This document shows, piece by piece, positions 1 to 7,585 of a stretch of DNA of 22,695 nt (the first letter of the stretch is position 1; every line of letters starts with the position of its first letter). Under the pieces are notes generated by a model. The model was not told the DNA's origin. It saw only the letters and a list, made by a program, of their open reading frames with translations, and did not search any database. The DNA is from CAYGUK01 sp964352985 (GTDB lineage: Bacteria > Pseudomonadota > Gammaproteobacteria > JAHCLG01). Location: contig CAYGUK010000061.1 of assembly GCA_964352985.1 (NCBI GenBank), forward strand, positions 1 through 22,695, in the 5' to 3' direction. The position numbers were made by a program, and so were the translations under genes.

Positions 1-327
1 ACCAATCACAATAGCATCAATTTTAAGTTGCTTAGCGAATTCCATAATTTTAATTTTTGGATGGCCTATTTCGATAAATTGTTGCTCTTCTGGAATATTA
101 TATTCAGCCGCAAGTCTCGCCACTTCGTCCCGAACTTTTTCAATAACATGAACTTCTAAATCAATGACATCAACAAAGCCATAACTATTAGCAGGAATAG
201 GCTCAACAACGTGAATAAGATTTAACTTTGCATTATTTTGTTTTGCTAAAGCAACCGCTTTATCAATTACTTTTGTATTACTAGCAGAAAAATCAACGGC
301 TAATAACATATTTTGATACAACGACAT
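1..327 (-). CDS. Universal stress protein (UspA family), 5' part only
   Basis: This partial gene runs off the left edge; 109 codons are visible, from the ATG at 327. The N-terminus MSLYQNMLLAVDFSASN has the usual UspA first strand followed by the Asp that commonly contacts the nucleotide. It continues with the typical helix (VIDKAVALAKQNNAKL), the strand LNLIHVVEP and, at the edge, the beta-4 strand ending IDAIVIG. In the family a nucleotide-binding G-2x-G-9x-G motif follows, but it lies outside the window, so ATP binding cannot be judged. An AGAGGA ribosome-binding site sits about 8 bases before the ATG. The gene is divergent from the aldehyde dehydrogenase at 421, and the two share a roughly 90-base promoter region. 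Usp proteins are cytoplasmic stress-survival factors; the specific role here is unknown. Confidence 0.9.
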   Translation of the reverse strand, partial: MSLYQNMLLAVDFSASNTKVIDKAVALAKQNNAKLNLIHVVEPIPANSYGFVDVIDLEVHVIEKVRDEVARLAAEYNIPEEQQFIEIGHPKIKIMEFAKQLKIDAIVIG

Positions 328-373
328 GACAGCTTCCTCTTTACGATAATATAAATGTGGCGCGATTTTAACA

Positions 374-402
374 TTGTTATCCCTTCCAAAACCACTTAAT
401 AT
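374..402 (+). promoter_or_regulatory. Probable sigma-70 promoter of the aldehyde dehydrogenase
   Basis: TTGTTA (374-379) and TAATAT (397-402) are separated by exactly 17 bases. Transcription would start near 409, giving a leader of only about 10-20 bases before the 421/430 start codons. Each hexamer matches consensus at 4 of 6 positions, so the spacing and location carry most of the weight. Confidence 0.4.
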
Positions 403-420
403 TAGCTTTTTTATTCAAGG

Positions 421-1812
421 ATGTTTAACGTGGATTTAACAGTAATTAACCCATACAACCAACAATCGCTAGCATCACTTCCTTACGATAATGCCTCAAA
501 CATTGAAAAAAAAATAAATGCGCTTAATGAAAGTTTTACTATATGGCAAGCCATGACGTTAACAGACAGAATTGCAATTATTAAACAAGGGTTAACTTAT
601 TTTCAGGAAAATAAAACGACAATCGCAAAAGATATTAGTCTTGCTATGGGCAAACCTATCACACAATCGTTAAATGAAATTAATGGATTTTTTGAACGGG
701 CAAATTATTGTATCGAAATTGCTTCTAATGTCTTGGCTCCCAACATAGTTCCTGAAAAGCCAGGTTTTATTAGAAGAATTGAACACGTGCCATTAGGAAT
801 CATTTTTAATATAGCGGCATGGAATTACCCTTTATTAATACCAGTTAATATTGTTATACCTGCCCTACTCTCAGGAAATGTGGTTTTATTAAAACATTCT
901 GCAAAAACCGCATTAATCGGTCAACATTTTCATCAAGCTTTTGGTCACCTAGAAATAAAAAATTTATTAATCGATATTATCGTTGATCACAATACAACAA
1001 CGAAAATCATTCAAGATAATCGTATCGCTCATGTTGCTTTTACAGGCTCGGTGCCAGGAGGGCGTGAAATCTATCAAGCAGTTGCCACCTCTCGGTTTAT
1101 TGATGTTGGGTTAGAATTAGGTGGTAATGATCCTGCTTATATCAGTGATGATGTTTATCTTGATGCTGCTGTTACAAATGTTGTTGATGGCGCATGTTAT
1201 AATGCCGGGCAATCTTGTTGCGCAGTCGAAAGAGTCTATGTTCATGAAAAATATTACGATGAGTTTTTACAACGTGCGTTATCCCTACTCCAACAATATC
1301 AGTATGGCGATCCATTACAAGAAACAACTACAATGGGCCCATTAGCGAGTCGACAAGCACTCAATGAATTAGAACATCAAGTATCAGACGCTCTCAAGCA
1401 TAGCGCAACGTTATTAACCGGTGGTAAACGATTAGATACCGAAGGTAATTTTTTTCCTGCAACATTACTCAGTAATGTTGATCAACAATCCGTTATTATG
1501 CAAGAAGAAAGTTTTGGCCCGGTATTGCCCGTATTAAAAGTGAAAAATCATGAACAAGCTTTAAAATACATGAATGACTCATGCTATGGTTTAACCGCAT
1601 CAATTTGGACGAATGATAATCATCTTGCTGAATATTTTGCTCAACAATTAAATGCCGGTACTGTTTTTCAAAATCGATGTGATTACTTAGATCCGGCTCT
1701 ACCATGGACCGGTTATTTAGATAGCGGAAAAGGATCCAGCTTATCGGCTTATGGTTTTTATAGTTTAACAAAACGTAAAAGCATTCATTTTAATCAATTG
1801 AAAAAAACCTAA
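421..1812 (+). CDS. NAD(P)-dependent aldehyde dehydrogenase
   Basis: This full-length ALDH-superfamily enzyme (463 residues) oxidises an aldehyde to the acid in the cytoplasm. The conserved AWNYP asparagine is N135, the cofactor-loop motif FTGS is near 207-210, the general base is E232 in LELGGND, and the catalytic Cys is C266 in NAGQSC. The late EESFGPVLP motif is also present. The C-terminus is unlike that of the second ALDH at 3909-5315: the usual PFGG-K-SG-GRE block is replaced by a PWTGYLDSGKGSSLSAYG stretch, so the two are distant relatives rather than recent duplicates. The ATG at 421 overlaps the only Shine-Dalgarno-like AAGGA (417-421); the in-frame GTG at 430 lies 8 bases after it and may be the true start. 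The substrate is not deducible. An aldehyde from the nearby amine-degradation operon is a reasonable guess. Confidence 0.9.
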   Translation: MFNVDLTVINPYNQQSLASLPYDNASNIEKKINALNESFTIWQAMTLTDRIAIIKQGLTYFQENKTTIAKDISLAMGKPITQSLNEINGFFERANYCIEIASNVLAPNIVPEKPGFIRRIEHVPLGIIFNIAAWNYPLLIPVNIVIPALLSGNVVLLKHSAKTALIGQHFHQAFGHLEIKNLLIDIIVDHNTTTKIIQDNRIAHVAFTGSVPGGREIYQAVATSRFIDVGLELGGNDPAYISDDVYLDAAVTNVVDGACYNAGQSCCAVERVYVHEKYYDEFLQRALSLLQQYQYGDPLQETTTMGPLASRQALNELEHQVSDALKHSATLLTGGKRLDTEGNFFPATLLSNVDQQSVIMQEESFGPVLPVLKVKNHEQALKYMNDSCYGLTASIWTNDNHLAEYFAQQLNAGTVFQNRCDYLDPALPWTGYLDSGKGSSLSAYGFYSLTKRKSIHFNQLKKT

Positions 1813-1856
1813 TATTTTACTCATTTTTTCTTATACAATCATTTAACGGAGTTCAA

Positions 1857-1904
1857 ATGATCTGTCTGAAATTATTTCAGTACTATTTAAATTGTAACAA
1901 ATAG
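1857..1904 (+). other. Possible 15-codon ORF with a ribosome-binding site
   Basis: A short reading frame (MICLKLFQYYLNCNK, then TAG) begins 5 bases after an ACGGAG sequence in the gap following the aldehyde dehydrogenase. It resembles no protein I know. It may be chance, a micropeptide, or the remnant of a lost gene start. The rest of the 1813-2054 gap shows no convincing terminator or gene. Confidence 0.12.
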
Positions 1905-2054
1905 GTTTATAAAAGAACTATCCACCTCCTATTTTTCGCTAATAAAATAAACAGCAAAGAGATTTCAATATTAAGTTATCCTTTTCAGTAGATAATAAAT
2001 CAAAATAATTTACGTAATTTTCAACACTATGTGTAATTAAATAATAAATCACAA

Positions 2055-2324
2055 TCACTTATTACACGTTTTAAACATAGATTTTGCCCGAGAAAATCGA
2101 TTTTGTTCGCTACTTGTTAAATCTAATCGAGAAACATAGTCATAAAGTTTATAAAATTCTTTACTATTTGTATCTCGACAATATTGTGAGTCACACGCAC
2201 AAAACTCATTTGTCACATTCTCTATATCGTTTAAATAACTTTGACCATCAAATGGATAAATTGCAAATACTTTCATGCCAACGAAAATAACAATGAGAAG
2301 TAAAACGGCTTTAATGATATTCAT
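2055..2324 (-). CDS. Small secreted Cys-motif protein, unknown function
   Basis: This 89-residue protein has a hydrophobic signal peptide or anchor at residues 5-21 (KAVLLLIVIFVGMKVFA) and a mature part with four Cys: C42, C44 and C49 in FCACDSQYC, and C87 three residues from the end. A CAC-xx-x-C cluster followed by a helical stretch and a terminal Cys recalls small periplasmic or secreted proteins seen in several proteobacteria and deltaproteobacteria, which have no assigned function that I know of. The four Cys could form two disulfides after export. AGGA lies 7 bases before the ATG, supporting the start. No partner gene is evident; the next minus-strand gene upstream is the broken receiver at 2564-2966. 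The overlapping plus-strand frame lacks any such features. Confidence 0.6.
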   Translation of the reverse strand: MNIIKAVLLLIVIFVGMKVFAIYPFDGQSYLNDIENVTNEFCACDSQYCRDTNSKEFYKLYDYVSRLDLTSSEQNRFSRAKSMFKTCNK

Positions 2325-2563
2325 AACAACATCCTATATAACTGCACACGATGATATATAATAGAATGATGAGAATCTGATTTTGATTAGAAATCCCAAA
2401 AATCTGTTATTCGTGAAGTCTTCAATTGGTAAGGTTAATAACATGGTATAATAATCTATCCAAAATTCTAAAGTAAACTTCACGCTTCTTGATTGCTTAG
2501 ATACTTCATTTCATAAAAAGTTTAATAAATTATCAGGTTATTTTGTCAAGAATATTTAAACTA

Positions 2564-2966
2564 TTAATATTTGTTATATTCTTTTAACGCATCAATTAAT
2601 GCTCTAAATAAACTATCTGAATCAAGGGAAGATTTTTCGAGGTAATTAATTACACCTAAATTATAGGCGTGAAACTCAAGATCAGGTTCTTTGCCGCCAG
2701 TGATCATGACAATAGGACTGCGTTTTTCTGAAGCGACATGTAATTTATTTAATAACTGTACCCCATTGAGACCAGGCATATGATAATCAAGAATAATAAT
2801 ATCGATATCATGCGATATCACACCGCTATAAGCTTCAAGATAATTACTGGCATGTATAAAATTAAAAAAAACCTTCACCTTTTTTTAATAATTGCTGAAC
2901 ATAGTATAATCTATCAATTTCATTATCATCAATTATTAATAAATTAATAGGAAATCTCACTTCCAT
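2564..2966 (-). pseudogene. CheY-like response regulator receiver split by a one-base frameshift
   Basis: Reading from the ATG at 2966 gives MEVRFPINLLIIDDNEIDR, with the acidic pair D13/D14 of a receiver domain, and hits a TAA at 2862-2864 after 34 codons. The rest of the same domain continues in the next frame: IIILDYHMPGLNG with the phospho-acceptor Asp, VMITGG with the conserved Thr, and NYLEK with the conserved Lys. The frames meet in a run of eight T (minus strand; 2864-2871). Removing one T gives a continuous receiver of about 133 residues with D60, T89 and K111 all in place and no output domain. Annotation tools would probably call only 2564-2878 from a GTG, which lacks the acidic pair and would not fold properly. 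It is therefore a recent pseudogene, a sequencing error in a homopolymer, or a gene expressed by slippage. Confidence 0.7.
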
Positions 2967-3096
2967 TTAAACATCAACTTATATTTAATTAAAAATTAAC
3001 ATAATAATAGTATACGTCATCCCAATCGTGATGCGTAGATTAAAACAAATTTAAGTATTTTATAGTGACATTTAACTAATTATGTCAGTGAAATGA

Positions 3097-3870
3097 TTAT
3101 TCAGGTGTCACATAAGCACTGGTAATACCACCATCCACACTAAAAGTGGCACCTGTCATATAAGATGAGGCATCACTCGCTAAATATAAAGCGGCTTTTG
3201 CAATCTCTTCAGCATAACCAAACCGACCCATCGGAATGTGGATTAGTCGACGCTGTTTTTTTTCATTGGTATCGAGAAAATTCATCAGTAACTCAGTATG
3301 AAGTGGTCCTGGGCAAAGCGCATTGATGCGAATACTTTCTTTAGCATGTAACACGGCCAACTCCCGACTCATCGCTAGGACACCACCTTTTGATGCGGTA
3401 TAAGCAATTTGTGGTGTTGCCGCTCCCATTAACGCAACAAAAGAAGCCGTATTAATAATACTGCCACCCCCTGATTGTTTAATGGCAGGGATCCCAAATT
3501 TACAACCTAAAAATACCCCTTTTAAATTGATATTCATGGTTAAATCCCAAATCTCTTCAGAGGTAGATTCCGTATTACCATCATTTGCATGCATGATACC
3601 CGCATTATTAAATAAAATGTGAAGTGCTGAATAATGATCAAGCGCAGCATTAATCATTTTTTTACAATCTACTGCTTTTGATACATCGACTCGAACAAAT
3701 TGAGCTTGCCCACCTAATTCAATGATATCGCGGACAGTTTGCTCACCCTGTTCTTGGTTTAAATCGGCAACGATAATTTTTGCACCTTCACGTGCAAATA
3801 ACAGAGCACTTTCACGACCAATACCATTTGCAGCACCGGTAATAACGGCCACTTTATTTTCCAATTGCAT
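3097..3870 (-). CDS. Short-chain dehydrogenase/reductase (SDR), last gene of the gamma-glutamyl amine operon
   Basis: This is a classical SDR of about 257 residues, an NAD(P)-dependent alcohol/ketone oxidoreductase. It shows the TGAANGIG dinucleotide-binding turn, the NNAG motif, the catalytic Ser in NTAS, and Tyr-Lys in YTASK. It ends in the usual TGATFSVDGG block. I prefer the ATG at 3870 (MQLENKVAVITG), because GGAGAG lies 6 bases before it. An in-frame ATG at 3882 would add MESL and would place that ribosome-binding site inside the gene. It starts about 38 bases after the aldehyde dehydrogenase stop, on the same strand. In this operon it could oxidise the alcohol of a gamma-glutamylated amino alcohol to the aldehyde used by the preceding ALDH. 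That role is inferred from context, since the SDR fold alone does not fix a substrate. Confidence 0.9.
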   Translation of the reverse strand: MQLENKVAVITGAANGIGRESALLFAREGAKIIVADLNQEQGEQTVRDIIELGGQAQFVRVDVSKAVDCKKMINAALDHYSALHILFNNAGIMHANDGNTESTSEEIWDLTMNINLKGVFLGCKFGIPAIKQSGGGSIINTASFVALMGAATPQIAYTASKGGVLAMSRELAVLHAKESIRINALCPGPLHTELLMNFLDTNEKKQRRLIHIPMGRFGYAEEIAKAALYLASDASSYMTGATFSVDGGITSAYVTPE

Positions 3871-3908
3871 AAGACTCTCCATTTTCTTTTTTAATAAAAT
3901 AATCTAGT

Positions 3909-5315
3909 TTATTTTTTAATACTCATTGTTTGAGTTTCCAACATTGATAGAAAACTCCAATGTCCCCCTTCTCGTCCAATACCTGACATTTTAACTCCAC
4001 CAAAAGGTGCTAAAGGATGCGCGGCAAAAGTACGATTAACCCAAACAATACCACTCTCAACTTTCGCGGCCAACTGAGTCGCACGTTCTAAATTCTTGCT
4101 CCAAACTGTTCCGCCTAGCCCCATAGTCGTTTGGTTAACACGACGAATAACATCTTCATCATCGTTAAAACTTAAAATAGGTAACACTGGACCGAATTGT
4201 TCTTCTTTAACAATACGCATATTATCATTAACATGTGTAATTATTGTTGGTTGATAAAAATAACCAGGCGTTGCTAAGCGCTTACCACCACAAATAATTT
4301 CAGCGCCATTATTTTTTGCATCTTCCACTAAATTAATAACTTTATTAAGTTGCAATTCATTATTTAAAGGACCCATCGTGACTTTTTCATCTAAACCATT
4401 ACCTACAACCACACTTTCTGCGATGGATTTTAATTTTTCTATCATGTTTTTGTATATTTTTTCATGAACATATAAACGTTTTGTTGCAATACAAATCTGA
4501 CCACAATTTGCAAATGCTGACCAAAAAAGTTCAGGCGCAACGTTATCGACATCAACATCATCACAAACAATAGCTGCATCATTTCCACCAAGCTCTAAAG
4601 TAACACGTTTAAAATCATGATTAGCAACATTAGCAATAGCTTGTCCTGTTTTAACAGAGCCCGTAAAATTAATTTTTCTGACTAAAGCATGCTCCGTTAA
4701 TAATTGTCCAATTTGATCTGAGCCACCAATAATATTTACCACGCCTTTGGCAAAATGATGTTGAATTAATTCACCAATGCGTAATGTCGTTAGCGGTGTA
4801 AAAGGGGACGGTTTTACCATTACCACATTTCCAGTTAATGTCGCCATGGCAATTTTAGATAAGGCAATACCAACAGGAAAATTCCACGGACAGATTGCCG
4901 CAACAACACCATAAGGCTTATAACAAACTTCAACCCGAAAATCTTCATCATCTTGTAAAATGTCATGTGGTAATTCTAATTCACAAAGATGACGCATTCT
5001 TTCTATACTGCTATCAAGTTCACCCAGTGCAGCAGCCAGTGGTTTGCCCTGCTCTTGACTGAGTAATTTAGCTAATTCATCACGATTTTTATCGATGGTT
5101 TGAATGGTTTTACGAATTGCATCTCTACGCATGGTAAGCGATGACTCGCGCCAAGTTTGAAAAGCAAAATGCGCCGCTTCAATCGTGTCTTGTAATTGAT
5201 GCGGAGAAATATCAGGACAATGCGCGATGATTTCTTCTGTTGCGGGATTAATAACGTTAAATGAATTTTCTGCACTGACTAATTCGCCATTAAGTAGCAT
5301 TTTAAAATTCTGCAT
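3909..5315 (-). CDS. NAD(P)-dependent aldehyde dehydrogenase of the gamma-glutamyl amine operon
   Basis: This complete ALDH (468 residues) is close in form to the AldC/AldA-type and succinate-semialdehyde dehydrogenase-like enzymes. Visible catalytic elements are N145 in CPWNFP, FTGS near 217-220, the general base E241 in LELGGND, and the nucleophile C275 in NCGQIC. EEQFGPVLP and the C-terminal PLAPFGGVKMSGIGREGG are also intact. AGAGGA lies 9 bases before the ATG. It begins 25 bases after the hydrolase stop and is followed by the SDR, so it is surely co-transcribed with both. The likely role is oxidation of a gamma-glutamyl-amino-aldehyde to the corresponding acid, the step PuuC performs in the Escherichia coli putrescine route. 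The exact substrate is an inference. Confidence 0.92.
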   Translation of the reverse strand: MQNFKMLLNGELVSAENSFNVINPATEEIIAHCPDISPHQLQDTIEAAHFAFQTWRESSLTMRRDAIRKTIQTIDKNRDELAKLLSQEQGKPLAAALGELDSSIERMRHLCELELPHDILQDDEDFRVEVCYKPYGVVAAICPWNFPVGIALSKIAMATLTGNVVMVKPSPFTPLTTLRIGELIQHHFAKGVVNIIGGSDQIGQLLTEHALVRKINFTGSVKTGQAIANVANHDFKRVTLELGGNDAAIVCDDVDVDNVAPELFWSAFANCGQICIATKRLYVHEKIYKNMIEKLKSIAESVVVGNGLDEKVTMGPLNNELQLNKVINLVEDAKNNGAEIICGGKRLATPGYFYQPTIITHVNDNMRIVKEEQFGPVLPILSFNDDEDVIRRVNQTTMGLGGTVWSKNLERATQLAAKVESGIVWVNRTFAAHPLAPFGGVKMSGIGREGGHWSFLSMLETQTMSIKK

Positions 5316-5340
5316 GAATCACATTCCTCTAAAAAGATAT

Positions 5341-6045
5341 TTATTGTTTCAGACACGTGACTAAAGCGCGAAATAATCGCTGCTGAATAGGATCACGATC
5401 GGCTGATATTTCTGGGTGCCATTGTACGCAATATAGCCAGGGATGGGTAGGCATTTCTGCTGCTTCTATTACACCATCGGCAGAAAAGCCGACAGCAACT
5501 AAATCTTTTGATAATTTATCAATAGCTTGATGGTGCCAGGATGCGACAGGAAATTTTCTTGCTTGGAATATTTTTTTTAATTCGCAATTTTTAGTTAATT
5601 CTACTTGATGAGTAATTGGTTTTCTTTGCGGCGCACGGTGTTTTACTTTTTGACCAAACACATCTGGAATATGTAAATGTAAATTACCACCCATAACAAT
5701 ATTCATGACTTGCATGCCTCGACAAATCGCTAACGTAGGCAGTGACGTTTTTAATACAGCTTTTGCTAATTTAAACTCACTACTATCACGCACACTATCG
5801 AGATTATAAATCGTTCTATGCATTTTCTTTTTATAACATTTCGGATCAATATCGCCACCACCGCTAAAAATTAAGCCATCAAGTGATATTAAAGTTTGTT
5901 CTATATGTTTATCACCTGGTGGTAATAAAACGGGGATCCCACCTGCTTTTCTCACAACTTGGACGTAATTAGCAGGGAGATAAAAATGATTTTTATCATT
6001 AATTCCGTAGGTAGTAATACCAATAATTGGATGTTGTTTTTTCAT
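5341..6045 (-). CDS. Class-I glutamine amidotransferase-like gamma-glutamyl hydrolase (PuuD/peptidase C26 family)
   Basis: This 234-residue cytoplasmic hydrolase is of the gamma-glutamyl-GABA hydrolase type. The triad is visible: C108 in LAICRGMQ, and H210 and E212 in VQWHPE. The oxyanion-side glycine cluster FSGGGDIDP is at about 60-68, and the length matches PuuD-like proteins. The gene starts 3 bases after the ligase stop (TAA-AAC-ATG), with only a weak ribosome-binding site, which suggests translational coupling. Members of the family cleave the gamma-glutamyl amide bond, releasing glutamate and the free amine or amino acid. Here it would remove the glutamyl cap installed by the neighbouring ligase once the side chain has been oxidised. 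I leave the symbol empty because the substrate may not be gamma-glutamyl-GABA. Confidence 0.9.
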   Translation of the reverse strand: MKKQHPIIGITTYGINDKNHFYLPANYVQVVRKAGGIPVLLPPGDKHIEQTLISLDGLIFSGGGDIDPKCYKKKMHRTIYNLDSVRDSSEFKLAKAVLKTSLPTLAICRGMQVMNIVMGGNLHLHIPDVFGQKVKHRAPQRKPITHQVELTKNCELKKIFQARKFPVASWHHQAIDKLSKDLVAVGFSADGVIEAAEMPTHPWLYCVQWHPEISADRDPIQQRLFRALVTCLKQ

Positions 6046-6048
6046 GTT

Positions 6049-7425
6049 TTATATTCTTTCAAAATAACGTTGTTTTTCCCAATCAGTAACAGTCGACATA
6101 AATTCTTGCCATTCATTTTCATAAAAGCGTGTATAATGCGCTTGCACACTTTGACCAAAGGCGTTTTTCACAAATTGACTTTGTGAAAATAAAACGTTTG
6201 CTTCGGCTAAATTAAGTGGAACACTTTTAATTTGCTGTGCTTGATAGACATCACCTTGATAACAATCGGGTGGTAAAATAGCATTTTCAATACCATCAAG
6301 TCCAGCAGCAATGGCGCCTGCAAACGCTAAATAAGGATTGCAATCAGCACCAGGTAAACGACACTCAATACGAAGACTCTGCCCATGCCCCACGACACGA
6401 AAACCTGCCGTCCTATTATCAACACTCCAACCCAATCTTGTGGGTGCCCAAGAAGCATCTTGATAACGTTTATAACTATTAATAGTTGGCGCTAATAAAA
6501 CCATAATGTCAGGGCAATGTTTCATCCAACCGCCAAGAAAATATTGAAATTCATCGTTAACGTTTAGTCCTGCTAATGATTTATTTCCTGGAAAAATATT
6601 CTTTCCTTCACGCCACAAACTCAGATGAATATGACAACTTGAACCCGCTTGCGCTTTATCCATTTTCGCCATAAAACTCACACTCATATTTTCTTGTTCG
6701 GCAAGTTCTTTTAAACATTGTTTTAATAATAAATGCCTATCTGCCATTTCAAGCGCATCAGTATATTTAATATTTAATTCATGTTGCCCTAGGCCCCATT
6801 CGCCTTTGGAATTTTCGACGGGTACGCCGGAGGATTGCAAATGACGACGCGCTTTAGCAGTAATGACTTCATGCCTTGTCCCTTGCAACATATCGTAATC
6901 TTCTATATACCAACCCAACGATTGTAGTTGATGATACTTTTTTTCATGCGCTTGGCGATAACTATCTTGAAAGCAATAGTATTCTAACTCAGAGGCGCTA
7001 AAAACAGTAAAGCCCAATGCTTTCGCACGATCTAATTGTTTTTTTAAAATAGTCCGTGGCGCAACTTCGATTAATGCGTGGCTTTTTTCATCGGCTACAT
7101 CACACATCACTAATGCTGTTTTTTCCAGCCAAGTAATAATTCTTAGCGTATTCATGTCAGGTTGCAGGGAAAAATCACCATACCCTTTTTCCCAATTTGT
7201 AAAGTGATAACCACTCACCGGTTGCATTTCAATATCGACGGTTAATAAATAATTACATGCGCCAACCCCTTGTTGTGACGCAATCAACTCAAGAAAAAAA
7301 TCCGCATTTAATCGTTTACCCATTAAGCGTCCATAACAATCACAAAATACAGTTAAGATGGTATCGATTGTTTTCGCTTCTACCATTTTTGATAATTCTT
7401 GTAGAGTAAGCATCCCTTCCATCAT
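6049..7425 (-). CDS. Glutamine-synthetase-like gamma-glutamyl-amine ligase (PuuA/GlnA4 type), first gene of the operon
   Basis: This 458-residue glutamine synthetase fold protein would ligate ATP-activated glutamate to an amine. Metal and substrate motifs are present: E146/E148 in SELEYY, E209 and E216 in GEWGLGQHE, H265/H267 in SSCHIH, the NSYKR loop at 316-320, NRTAGFR at 337-343, and RIECRLPGADCNPYLAF with R352, E354 and R356. The Tyr-adenylylation segment and other signatures of nitrogen-assimilating GlnA are not apparent, and the context (hydrolase, ALDH, SDR) is catabolic. This places it with gamma-glutamylpolyamine or gamma-glutamylethanolamide synthetases. The ATG at 7425 is 4 bases after AGGA; the next codon is also ATG (7422) and is better spaced. 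An extended -10 sequence lies just upstream. Confidence 0.9.
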   Translation of the reverse strand: MMEGMLTLQELSKMVEAKTIDTILTVFCDCYGRLMGKRLNADFFLELIASQQGVGACNYLLTVDIEMQPVSGYHFTNWEKGYGDFSLQPDMNTLRIITWLEKTALVMCDVADEKSHALIEVAPRTILKKQLDRAKALGFTVFSASELEYYCFQDSYRQAHEKKYHQLQSLGWYIEDYDMLQGTRHEVITAKARRHLQSSGVPVENSKGEWGLGQHELNIKYTDALEMADRHLLLKQCLKELAEQENMSVSFMAKMDKAQAGSSCHIHLSLWREGKNIFPGNKSLAGLNVNDEFQYFLGGWMKHCPDIMVLLAPTINSYKRYQDASWAPTRLGWSVDNRTAGFRVVGHGQSLRIECRLPGADCNPYLAFAGAIAAGLDGIENAILPPDCYQGDVYQAQQIKSVPLNLAEANVLFSQSQFVKNAFGQSVQAHYTRFYENEWQEFMSTVTDWEKQRYFERI

Positions 7426-7448
7426 TTTATCCTGAAAAATAAAATTAA

Positions 7449-7457
7449 ATTGTATCA
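7449..7457 (-). promoter_or_regulatory. Possible extended -10 promoter of the gamma-glutamyl amine operon
   Basis: On the minus strand this reads TGATACAAT, matching the extended -10 pattern TGnTATAAT except for one base. No good -35 is seen at the proper distance. Transcription would start near 7442, about 20 bases before the ligase start. A CACGTG palindrome (7463-7468) lies just upstream and could be an operator, but nothing proves it. Confidence 0.35.
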
Positions 7458-7585
7458 GGAAGCACGTGTTCAGAAAACGTTGTCATGAAACCTTTCCTAA
7501 AACGTCCTGACAGTTAAAAGTAAGCTAGCCGTTTTTCGTAATATTCGCTATGATGCATTTTCTATTGATAATTAGGATGCTGACA

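Noticed and set aside
2447..2452. Perfect TATAAT on the plus strand as a promoter
   Set aside because: The only -35-like hexamer (TTGGTA) is 15 bases away, and no plus-strand gene follows, so it is most likely chance in AT-rich DNA.
2412..2484. CGTGAAGT/ACTTCACG inverted repeat
   Set aside because: It has eight base pairs with a 57-base loop, which is plausible by chance in a gap of this length, and it has no clear relation to either neighbour.
3066..3087. TGACAT/ATGTCA inverted repeat after the SDR gene as the operon terminator
   Set aside because: It has only 6 bp, a 10-base loop and no T-run on the minus strand.
3097..7425. Calling the operon puuA-puuD-puuC of putrescine degradation
   Set aside because: PuuB and PuuE are absent and an SDR is present; gene order fits the GlnA4-type cluster better, so puu symbols were not used.
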